From assembly GCF_014196515.1 (NCBI RefSeq), contig NZ_JACIDV010000008.1, positions 124,001 through 188,000 of the forward strand: a stretch of 64,000 nt of DNA. The letters are read 5' to 3'. Below, in pieces: positions 43,401-55,400 of this stretch (positions within the stretch are counted from its first letter, which is position 1; each line of letters begins with the position of its first letter). Origin of the DNA: Rhizobium skierniewicense. GTDB taxonomy: Bacteria; Pseudomonadota; Alphaproteobacteria; Rhizobiales; Rhizobiaceae. Made by a program: the position numbers and the translations under genes. A model generated the notes under the pieces. That model was not told the origin of the DNA. It saw only the letters and a list, made by a program, of their open reading frames with translations, and made no database searches.

Positions 43401-46400
43401 GGTCGTCGTGAAACCCTCTGATTGTCGCCTGCTGTGCCATCGCTGATAAGTCCCTTGAGCGCGACCGCCAATTTATCGAGCTTAGCGTCCAAGCCCTCGA
43501 TGGCGGAAACATCATAGTTTGTATTTGAGGAAATGTCGATAAGTCCTGCCTTCTGGGCAATTATCGACGGTGCATAGAGGTAGGCAGAGTTACCTTCGGC
43601 GATGTCCAGCGTGCCGCGTTCGACGAGTGGCCGCAGGAAGGCATCAACGGCTTCGTGTGCATCGGTCATGTCGCGACGCCACTCGGCGACGAGTGCATCA
43701 GGGCTGCTCGCTGATGACACAGCCCTCTCGGCGTCGGGAGTGAGCGATCCACGCATTTCCGCTCCGTTGGCCCCAAAAGCCCAGACAGAATGCAGACCAG
43801 GCATCGCCAGCATTGCGATGTCTGTGACGCTGAGTGGGCCGTTGCTGGGATGGTTATGGAGTACGACGACGCGGCGATCCGGGTTCATAAATGCCCCGAG
43901 CAGCTTGTTATTGATGCCGGTCGCAGCCTTTTTCTTGGCCGTGCCGAACTCAATGACAGAGCCGTCATCATCAACGGCCATCAGGTACTCATGCCCGTTC
44001 TTGCCGAAACGCAAGACGGTGTCCTTCGCCCATTTGAATATCGCTTTGCCTGCCGGGGCCTTCGGAATGCCGACGGTTTGAAGATCGTTTGCAGTTCCTA
44101 CGACGACAGGATCAGGGCGTTTGTTCTCTGTGGGGGCGTCGAACTCGTCGGCGTTGGCGACCGCGGCCACTGGCGTAGCGCTTTTGGGCTTCGGTTTCAG
44201 CGAGTCGAGCAAGCGATTGTGACGCGCGGACGTGTCGGCCAGTTCCTGCGCACCGGCCCACTCCCCGATCTGACGTTCCAGCGCCGGGGTTTGGCTTTTG
44301 ATTTCCGCTGCGCGGCTTTGGTCAAACTCCGGCTGATTGGCAATGCGCTTCACGGTGTTTGCGATGCGTGTAGCCAGACCCGCCGCGTCAACGTCGGACG
44401 CATCATCGACAGGAATGGAATATTCCTTCTTGCCCCTAATGGTGACGTGGAACGCTCTGCCGTAGCCCATCGGATCGATACCGATCTTGAAGCCAGCATA
44501 TTCGCCGAGATCGCGCACCCCTTCCTTGTCGATCAGTTCCTTGCGCATCGCTGCGACAATGGCGGCACCGAACTCTTTGCGCTTGTCGAATGTTTCGCCA
44601 CCGATGGTACCGGCGAACTCTGCCGGTGCGGCGGCGGCCATAGCGGCATCCGATTGCACCAGAGGAAGTGCCTTTTCGATAGCGGCGGCTTCTTCGGTCA
44701 GAGACTTGATTTTGGCCTTGATGCGATGCTGCTCGCGATCATGTTCGACGGACTGACCCTCGAGCTGGCGCAGCTTACGACGAGTGTCCATCTCCTCGAG
44801 AATGAGAGGATTGCCAGATGCAGCAGCCTTCATCTCGGCTGCATTTGCCGCCTCGCCTGCGATATCCTCGATCTCGCGGGTTTTCATGTCACCCTTGCGG
44901 ACCTGCTGAATGAAACGGGCCTTGGCTTCGATGGTCTGCCACTGACGAGCATCCAGCGTGTTTTTCGTGGCGTACCGTAGGATTTCGATCTCAAAGCCGT
45001 CTGGATCTTCACCATACAGCTCATTGCCCTGCCTGATGCCGCGCCCGTCGCGCTGCTCGAGGTCAGACGGACGCCATGGGGCGTCGAGGTGATGAAGCGC
45101 TACCAGACGATTTTGGACGTTGGTACCGGCGCCCATTTTCGCTGTGGAGCCGAACAGCAAGCGGATGCGGCCGGAACGGACCTTGCCGAACAGTTCTTCC
45201 TTTTGCGCCTCGGTATTGGCGTCGTGGATGAACGCGATTTCGCTCTCGGGGATGCCTCGATCAATGAGCTTCTGCTTCAGGTCATCATAGACCGAGAACG
45301 TGCTTTCGAGCGCGAGCAGATCGTCGGGGGAAACCTTGTCCAGCGCCTCGATAGCAGCCTCGTCACCATTGTCGGCACGTTCCATCAGATCGCGGAAGCG
45401 GGCCGCCTCTGCTGCCTGGGCTTTCTTGGGCGTGGACAGATCGATGAACACGAGCTGGGTGCCGCGCTGGTCAGACCATGCGTCATAGATCCGCTTCATC
45501 TCGTTTGCGGCGCGGTGAACCTTAGACTTGCGATAGTCGCCGTAGGAAGGATCGATCAGGCGCATGTCGAGCGCCGCCTTGCGGGCGTCGGACATGACCT
45601 TCAGCATGTTGTCCTGACCCTTTTCGGCCTTCTTCGGCAGGTTCTCGGCGCGCCAGACCAGAGATCCGCGTGGAAACTCTAGGTTTCCGTTATCGTCGGA
45701 CTTGCCCTCGCCGATGAATGAGGCCTGATCGGGGGAGCGCTCGACCACGACGTTTGTCGGCTTGCCACCCTTCACCTTCGGCAGCGGAAATTTCTTACCC
45801 TGAGCTGCCAGCTGGGCAATGATGTCATCATTGGTAATGACGTCGGCGAAGCTGCGGTACCGCTGCATCAGTTCAGGGACGTTGACGAACTTGGCGAACC
45901 GGCTATTCAGCTTGTACTGGCCCGATGGTGACAGTTCCCAGTCCGTGACGACTTCGCCAAAGACGCGGGCCCACGCGTCGAAGTGAGCGACGCCCATCGC
46001 GCGCAGCGCTTTCTCGTCGAGGTAACGCTGGACGGTAAACATTTCGGCCATGGTATTCGACAGAGGCGTACCCGAGAGGAATACCAGGTTGTTGTTGCCC
46101 GTCTTTTCCAGGACGAAACGGGACTTCATATAGAGGTCCGCCGCCTTCTGGCTTCCGGCCATATTGCCGAGACCGGCCACCCGCTGCATCGATGTGGAAT
46201 AAGCGAGGTTCTTGAACTCGTGGGCTTCGTCGACATACAAGGCATCCACGCCCAACTCGTCGAACGTCAGCCCGTCATCTTTCCGCCCGGAATCGAGCAA
46301 GCGCTCCATCTTCGTTTTCAGACCATCGCGCCATTTTGTCAGCTGCGCGACGTTGCGGCTCTTCTGGCCTGTCTCACGTCGCACTTCCGCCATAGAGGCT

Positions 46401-49400
46401 TCCAGATCGTCCATTTGCTGCTGGATGAACTGTGCTTCGTAGTTTGGATCGATACCGATCCTGCCGAACGACGAATGGGCAACGATGACGGCGTCCCAGT
46501 CGCCGGTAGCGATGCGAGCGAAAAGACGCTTACGGCGATCCTTCTCGAAATCCTGCTTCGTGGCGGCCAGAACCTTGGCGCCGGGATAGAGACGGACGAA
46601 GTCGGCGGCCCACTGGCCCACCAGGTGGTTAGGCACGACGAGCATCGGCTTGCGCGCCTGCCCGGTGCGTCTCTTCTCCATAATGGATGCTATGGCAGCA
46701 AATGTCTTACCCGCGCCCACGGTATGGTCCGCGAGGGCGGTACCGCTCTGCAGGGTGCGCCAGATGAAATTCTTCTGGCTTGGCCGCAGGTCGATGATGT
46801 CATCACTGACCTTGCCCGGCAGCGTGAGGTGAGACCCGTCAAACTGCTGCATGACATCAGTGTTGAACGTGTCGTTGTAAAGCCGTGACAACTGGTCGCG
46901 GCGGGCGTCGTCTTGCCAAAGCCACTTGCGCCATTCGGCCTTGACCCGTTCAGCTTTTTCATTTGCTGCATCGGTGGCGGCCTGATTGACAACAGACTTA
47001 CCGTCGCTGGTCCGATCATGAATCGTGATGGACTGGCCGTTCATCACGGCACTGAGCACGGTACCGACGGCGGCACGATCAGTTCCCCACTGGGTTTGCG
47101 CCGCTGGCGTCACTTGCGGTACCGTCAGATCCCACTTTGCGTTGGCCGCGGAATAGAAGGCTCGCGGGGCGATGGATGCCTGAGTGATATGAGAGACGAA
47201 GTCCTCGACGTGTTTTGCAGGCAGCCATGGCGCACCGGGCTTCACATCGATGTCGATCGCTTCAATATCTGCTGGGATGACGTCGCGCAGCGCATTTACG
47301 TTACGACGGAACTCCGGATCTTGCGCCGATGCTCGTTCGGCTTCTGCCAGCTTCTGCTTCACATTACCGGAGAGATACTGATCAGCAGTTTCATACGAGC
47401 CCGTGGGCGTCCGATAGACCAATGGGCCGAGCTCATCGACAATGGCTTCCGTCGATTTTCCGTAGAGCCGCGACATGGCTTCGAGGTTGATGCGTCCGTA
47501 GTCGTTCAGGACGGTTGCAAGAGCGTCTTTCGCCGTCGCAGCACTGGTTGGACGCTGGTATGGCTGCTGGGTGCGACGGGTGAAGATAGCGGCTTTCTCT
47601 GCCGTGGCTGGGCGGGCCTTTTCTCCCGTTTTCTTCGCTACAGCGGCGCTCAGGCCCTTGTCGAATTTCTGCTCGAGCGCACTGATCTGGGGCCATGTCG
47701 GATCGTCACGAAACAGGCGCTTGTTTGCATCTGAATTGATAGGACCGTGTTTGTTTACAGAGGCATCGTAGAAAGTGTTCAACCGCCTTCGCAGGTTCTC
47801 GACTTGCTCAGGCTTGGCCGTATCGCTGATCTGGGCACGTCGCAGGCGCGCAAAGGCATCTCTGACCCGGACCATGCCGGAAACACGTTCTTTCGCAGTG
47901 TCGTTGGGGAACGTGACCGCTTTTGAACGCGCCTCTCCGATGTGATCCTGCTCCCTGACATGGATCGTGCCGTCGGGTGCGGCGAACATGGTGCCGACTT
48001 GGACATCATTGACCGTTTCAGGGACGGTGACAGTTTCTGTCACCCTCGCAGCGACGGGTTCTCCCATGATGTTCTGCGGCAGCGTCTCGATTGCCTTGGC
48101 GAGCTCTGCCGGCGTGTCCTGCCCACCACGGGCCACCAATGCCGGTTCGTCCGGGCCGTACATCGTGCCGTATGCGCCGAAGTCGCCGAGCATCATTTCT
48201 GGGTTCTTGGCGAAATAGGCGTTCAGCGGAACAACGTTGCCATCCTTGCCGCGATAATCCTTCACCTCGAGCCATTCGCTCGACTTGGGCGCTTGGCCAG
48301 CTTCCCTGCGCTGCAACAGCACGATGTCTGTTGTGACCTCGGTACCGGCGTTCTTGAGGAAGGCGTTGTTCGGAAGTCTGATCGCTCCGATGAAATCAGC
48401 CTTGGCGTGAATAAGGTTTCGCGCCGCCGCGGACTGTCCGTCGAGGAATCGGTTTGTAACCACCATTGCCAGCACGCCACCGGGGCGCAGCGTCTCGATG
48501 GCCTTGGCGAAGAAGAAGTTATGGATCGACAGCTTGTTGAGGTGGCTGCGCTCCTTATCGTAGAGCCGTTCAGATCCGAAAGGCGGGTTGCCTATCGCCA
48601 GATCGAAATAGTCGTTCGGCAGAGACAGCTTCTCGAAGCCCATCGGCGCTTGAATGTTGGCGTTGGGATAGAGGTTCTTGGCAATCAGGCCAGTGATGCG
48701 GTCGAGCTCGACACCAGACACCCGCGACGCGCTGCGCAGTTCACCAGGCATCAAGCCAAGGAAGTTGCCCGCACCGACGGACGGCTCGAGGATCTGGCCG
48801 CCTTGGAAGCCGAGACGCTGCGCAATGATCCATGCTGCATTGACGATATTGGGCGCGGTATAGTGAGCATTCCGTGTCGAGGATTCGGCGGCGCTGTATT
48901 CCTCTTTCGTCAGCAGGTCTTTCAGTTGGTCTGCTTCGCGCTCCCAGCCCTTTGCAACGCTCCCATCTTCACGCGGGAACGCGGTACGGAGGCCGCCCCA
49001 GCCCACCCACTTCGCAAGCACGGACTGTTCGTCGCGTGTTGCCGGGCGCCGCTCTTCCTCGAGCTTCTTGACCAGCTCTATCGCGGCAATGTTGCTCTTG
49101 AATTTCGCCTTCTGACCGCCTTCGCCGAGTGCGTCCTCATCAGTGATGACGTAATCGGTCTGTCGCTGCTGCGCTGGTGTGGCGGCAGATTGGACATCCT
49201 TGAGGGCGGATGCTATATTCTCCACACGCGGCGAGGATGGCGCAGTTTCCCGGCCTCCCCACAAGTCACTGAGACGGCGTGAACTTTTCTCAGTGCGCCG
49301 CTTTCCCGTCTCATATGCCGTCAACAACCAAGTTTTTGCTGCACCATCGAAATCAAGCCTGACACCAGCGTTTCCGCTCTCGTCCGCGAGCTGAATTCGG

Positions 49401-52400
49401 CGTGAAGTCGAGCGGCTTTCAACGACCTTGAGACGGTCGAGAAAACCTTGCAGATCACTCAAAACTTCTGGATGCCACGCGATGAGCTTCGCAAGACCCG
49501 AGCCATTGTTCTGGTCAGTGCCCTCGGTGCCCCACACGAGATCAATAGGGCCAACATCCGGGTGCGACAGAGCGCCTATGGCGTCTCCGGTCTGGCGGCG
49601 TTCAAGCTCAAGCGCAGCCTCGCGCCACTTTCCTTCGTAACCGCGTAGAATGGGGCCGAACGAACCCTCTTCTACTCGATCTCGACTGTTCTCTGTCCGG
49701 CTCGAGCGGCCTTCATCAGATCTTGCGACGTCTGGTCGCTCTGAGGCTGCTCGGTTCCCTCTGGCGGGAGCAACAGATAGTTCTCCCTGACCATCTGCCA
49801 CGCTTCGTCCGGCTTGTACCCGCCCTCCTCGAGCTGGTTCGCTTCCAGATATGTCTGCTCCGCCGCGCTCTTCAGCGCCTCGTCCAGCGTCCCGTCGGCT
49901 TTCAGTTCCTTGTACCGGTTCGGCAGGAACTCTTTCCAGTGCTGACGCCCCAGCTCGATCCAGTTGTTCAGGTTCATTCGGGGCTCCGTTGAGCGCGTTG
50001 ACGTCTGTGGCTTCCACATCAGCCGCGCTCGACATGCCGTCGAACGCCGATGCGCGAGGGTCGTATTTGACCCCCATATACCATGACTTGAGGTAAGGGC
50101 GCGAACCTTCGCCAAGGTCCGCCAGCATAGCCGAAGCATATGCGGCAAAGGTTCGCGCTCCCTTTTCAATGTGATAGCCTGCAAGTGTGAGCCCGGCCTG
50201 TAGCAGCTCCGGGTCTATGCCGCTATTGAGCGTATTGCCCGAGAATTTCTTACGAAGCAACTCGCGGGCTTTCGCCGCGGCGTCCTCGGTGAAGATCTTG
50301 TTCTGTGAAACCTTGGGTGTCGGCTTAGGTGCCGTTGCGGCCTTTGGTTCTTGTGAGACGTCAATAATCGACGGATCGAGCACTTCCACGACGTCATATT
50401 CGCCGTTTCCGCTCTTGTACATTACGATCTCATAGCCTTGGCGGAGCGCTTCGTTTCTGATCGCACCTTCGGCATCGGCGCCGGGCTCCAAATCCTTGAA
50501 CGCCTCGTCTCTGAGGGCGTACCATTCTGGGGTGCTTTCGCGGATCTGGCCGCGGTTGATGGCTTTTGCGTCTGCCGGTATGGTGACGGCTACAGCCTCC
50601 CCCTTATTGGCATTTCCAAAGTAAGATGCGGTTTCACGATCACTCGTGAACATGATGCCCGTCTGGCCGGGTCTGAAAGCGAAACTGCCATTGCGAAGCG
50701 CGTCGATTTCTTCCTTGCTCGCTCCTCGATACAGTTTGCGACGTTGGCCGCTGCGCGCTGGCTTCGCCTTGGCAGGCCGTTCTATATCGGCAGAACGTCC
50801 CTTTTCGCGCGCCTCGTGTTCTCGCTTCATATCCTCGAGCGAAACCACGAACTCGCTACGGATGGCGTCGGCCAGTTCCTTGCCCTTCAGGACAACGCGC
50901 TCGTTTCCGTTATCCTTCTCGAGCGTGATCGCAACTGTCGGGCCTTTGCGGGTTTCGATCATGTAACGGCGACCGCCTGCACCGCCCTCGCCCCATCGTG
51001 CCTCGATGAGCTCAAGCAGTTCCTTGTTGGTCGCGCCCGCCTTGACTGCATCCGATATCGGCGTGTCACCGCCGTTGGTGCTGGCAATGCGGCTCAGAGC
51101 GTCTGAGATGACCTCTGCATCACTGCCCCAAATTTCATCCCAAGGGTGTTTACCCCAATCAGGCGTGTTCGGGTTGGTTCGCTCTTTCGCCGCCTGGGCC
51201 TTTGTCCGTTCCTGCACCTCAAACCGCTTGCCGCGCTGAACAACATCGTGGGTCTGCCCCATCTTGTTGCGAACAACGTAAGCGTCTGCCTTTTCCTGCG
51301 ACGAGAACCATTTCGGCGCGAATGGCTCGGAGGTCTTGCCGGATTTGAGCCAGTTCTTGAACTCGCCCATCGTCGTCTGGCTGATATCGCCGAGGCCTTT
51401 CCAGCCTGCGGTATAATTTTCCAGATAGGCTGCCTTGGCCTCTGCTTCGTTGTCGAAGCCAGCCATGACTTTGTGCTCATCGAATCGCCCGCGGGCGGGG
51501 TCGCGCTGGTCCACCACAAACACCGGTGCCGCGTCGTCGAGCGTTTCGGTACCGGGGCGCACGAAAATATCGATGTGGTCTTTGTCTTTGCCGACGGTGC
51601 CGAGGATATAGCCGTAATGGCTCTTCATCTTGACGGACCATTCCTTACCCGACTGAGACTTTCCCTTGCGCTCTGACCCCGCGGGGTTCTCGACCGAGAT
51701 ATCCAAGCCGCCCAGCTTCAACCGGCCAACCTTATAGTTTCCCGCTTCCTTCTGTGCCTGTGACGGTTCTGGCAAATCGTTCGTAGGTGACGTTGCAGCC
51801 TCATTGGCCGCGCGATCGCTGTTCCCGTCATATTCGACTATCGCATTACCAGCATGCATCCTGCTGTACGCCGTATAGCCAGGCACGTCTTCTACCTGGT
51901 CCCATAGTTCGAGCGGGTAGCGGCCCACTGCTGGGGTGTCGTGTATCGTGATGCCGCGGCTCTCTGGCGATGCGCCCCAACCGTTCTCTTTGCCGTTCCA
52001 CGTTACGAGGGTCGCTTTCCCATCACGAATAGCGACGCGTGCGCCTTTCTTCGGATCGGTGAGAGTTAGGCCCGCTGCGCTCAAAGCCCCAGCGTTGGTG
52101 TCAACATAAACAGTGCGCGCTGTGCGAGCCTTTTTGCCGCTATCACCTTCATGCCCCGGCTGGTCTCGTAGTGCCTTTGTACGTGTCGTCGTTCCGTCGG
52201 GATGGATATCGTATGAACTGCCTTTGGCTGTCTTGAACCGGCCCGCTAGCGTCTCGACGGTCTCATTCGCAGCACTTTGCGCGTCACGGACGTCGACGAG
52301 CTTCTTTTTCAGCGCGGGCGTGAGCACCTTCCACATGGACTTCTCGGAGCGCTGAATGCCTGCCTGCTGCAAGATGCCCTTTCGGGCCTGATCCGTTAGA

Positions 52401-55400
52401 TCCACATCCCACCAGGTGGCATCGGCATCAGAGGACTGGATGGGCAACTCGGCAGCATCTTTCGCTTTCGCGGACTGCCGCTGCTTCAAGATCCGTTCGT
52501 TGACCGAATGCAGCTTCACTGGCAGCGTGGATTTGCTTTCACGCGCTGCGCGCTCTGCGCGGTACCGGTAATCGTCAGCCATTGAGGCGAGATCTTCGAC
52601 CTTGATGCGGAAAGCATCGGCCAAACGTTTGCGCTCGGTCGGGAGCACGCTGCCCATATCAACCTGAGACGTGCCACCAAGCCGTTTGGCGATGGCCTGT
52701 TCTCGCGCTAGGTCATACAGGGCCGCATGGTTCTCGTCGGGCAACAGCACCGTGCTCTTGCCGATCTTACGGCTATTCGGACCGGCGTCGCCGATCTCTC
52801 GCTCTATGGGCGGATTGCGCTCGAGCTCCTGCGCCTCGATTTGAGCTGGCGTAAGGCTGCTGACGTTCATTGCCGTGGTGGGCACTTGGAACGGCTTGCC
52901 GGAATCGTCGATCACAATGGCTTCGTCGCCGTCGTTCTCATAACGCTCGATGCGGGCTGCGAACCTGCCAGCTTCCGGCGTATCTACAATGACGCGCTGG
53001 CCCGGCTGTGGCCTGATCGGGCGCAGTTCTGTCGCTGGCTTGTCTTCAGAGCGTGGCGGGACTTCCGATTTCACCTGAGCAGACATCGGCGCCAGCGGTT
53101 CCATGGCAGGATCGCCGGAAAGCTCCGGCATGGCGTCGATGGATTTCTCGGGGTAGCGATAGTCACCGATAGGCGGAGCGATCTCAGTGATGTTGGCAAG
53201 CGGCACCTGGTACACTTCGCCGCTGCCGCTATCGACGACAACAGCCTCGTCGCCCTCGTAGCTCTCCACGGTGCCCATGAACGGCTCAACACCTTCAGCA
53301 TCGACGCGAACGGTGGCCGTGGGCCGTGGGCGGCCATCCTGCGGTACCTGCGCTGGCTGTGCTGCGGCTCTCGCGGCGTTACGTTGCTCTGCATGATCAG
53401 CTGCGCGACGAAGCGGGCCGCGATTGTCTGGTTCAGGGGCAACAGGTGTTGCTGTACCGGCAGAGTGGCTAGGTCTGGCCGCGCCGCCTGCAGCACCCAT
53501 GCCGCCGCCCATCGCGCCACCAGTTGCCACGCCAGACGCAACAGCTTCGCCAAGGCCTTCTGTAATCTCCTGATCTGGATTGACGCGCTGAATGGCCGCG
53601 TTCTCGGCTATCGTCTGACCGGCGCTTTGCGGCGCTTCCTCGAAGATACCTTCGCCGACCATGCCTTTGGCAGCGCCAACGCCGATACGACGGGCAATGC
53701 CGCCCTCGACGCCTTCAGCGATGATCTTCGCAAGAGCACGGTCACCCATGCCGCCGAATGAACCGGTGACGACGCCAGCGGTGAGAAGTGCCTGTGTCTG
53801 GGCGTCTTCGCTGATCGAATCGATGGCTTGCTGTTCAGACATGCCTGTGTCGATGAGCTGCTTCACCGCGTCGGATGCAAGAAGCTGCTCGCGTGGCAAC
53901 TCGCTGATCCGCTGCTTGACGGACTGAGCCGCGTCAGCACCCCCGAGTAGACCCTCGGTAATGCCGCCTGCAATCGTGGCTGTTCGTGCAGCGGTCGCTG
54001 CTGCTGCCTGTGTGGTTGCGCCAGAGGCGACGGATGAAAGAAATGCGCCCCGCGCCAGAATGCCGGAGGGCAGCATGCTTGCTACGGTCGCGGGACCACT
54101 TTCAGCAATGGCACCGAGATAACTGCGCGGATCTGTCCAGGCTGGGCCCAGCGTTTTGTTTTCATCGTCCCACCACTTCTTATCGCGGGCCGCCTCGCCT
54201 TCAGGCGTAAGCGTCGCCGATTGCTTCTCGATGCCCTCGGCGCGCTTTTCTGCGATCGTCTTTCCGCCACCCAACCAGCGATCAATGCTGTCGAGGGTAG
54301 AATTGATCGTTTCTCCACCGGGGAGCTTGTTGATCAGGAGCGTGTTGAGGTTCGTCATGGACTGGCTTGTGTTGGCCGCGCCAGTTCCCCAGCGACGCAT
54401 CAAGTCACCGAACGTGCTTCCAGAGCGGTTTTCTTCGTCCCACTTCTTCTGCCAGTCCGCCGCCTCTGTTTCACTGACAGCGGCTAGGCGACCGTTGCTC
54501 TTGGCGAGGGCCTGATCAACGGTGGCATTGTTCGCGTTGACGTCAGCCGTCAGCCGTTCATTTTCGAGACGCTTGGCTTCCTCGGCATCAGACGCGGCCT
54601 TCGCCTGCGCCAAAGCCTTCGCCTCGGCTTCCATCGGGTTTACTGAACCAGCGTAGAGCCCCAAGCCATCGCTAGGCGCGTAATTCTCATCAACGACAAT
54701 GCCTTTGCCCGCAGCCACGGTGGGCGCGACGGAGTTCTCGCCGGGATTGGCGGCGACGTCCTGAAACCATGCCGGTGCGTTTGGCAGATTGCGGTTCGAT
54801 TTGTCGAACATGAACCAAGGCGTACCCTTGCCAGTCTGGTCTTTCAGATCGACGTGGAGCATGTCGGGGCTGTTTTTATACGTGATGAAGCGGCGCGCGC
54901 CACGGGAATACAGTTCCCGAACCAGTTGCGCCCGCTCTGGCTCGCTCATGCCCTTCATCGAGATATCGGATGCGGTGCCGTCAGCGTGCTCGCCCGGTCC
55001 ACCGGGCTTCGCTGCTTCCACTTTGTGCGTCGGAGCGCGGTAGCCGGAGTTGATGGTGAAATCTTTGCCCATCGCCTTAGAGGTGTCGGTAAGGATTGCC
55101 TCAAACTGCGGCGCGATCTTCTCTTGGCCTGCATGCACGAAGTTGAGCTTGCCGCCGCCGCTGTTATGTTTTTCCTCGGGCTCGCGAACAAGTCTTGCCA
55201 GCCCCTTCGCCTCAGGGTTCGGCGCGCTGGACTTCTCTTCACCCTTCAGCAGGTCGCGGAACTGCCCCTTGGGACCATATAGGCCGAGCGGGTCTTGCTC
55301 CGGCACGAAGGCCGATGCCTGTACCTGTACCTGCGCCTGCGGCTCGCCCTTTGAATTGTAATACTGGTGGCGTCCGATCTTGGCCGTAGCTGGCATTTTG

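Noticed and set aside
41921-53761. Many long plus-strand frames opposite the giant gene
   Set aside because: All are antisense to a continuous 5135-codon frame with recognisable domains in order; none has a convincing ribosome site or known motif.
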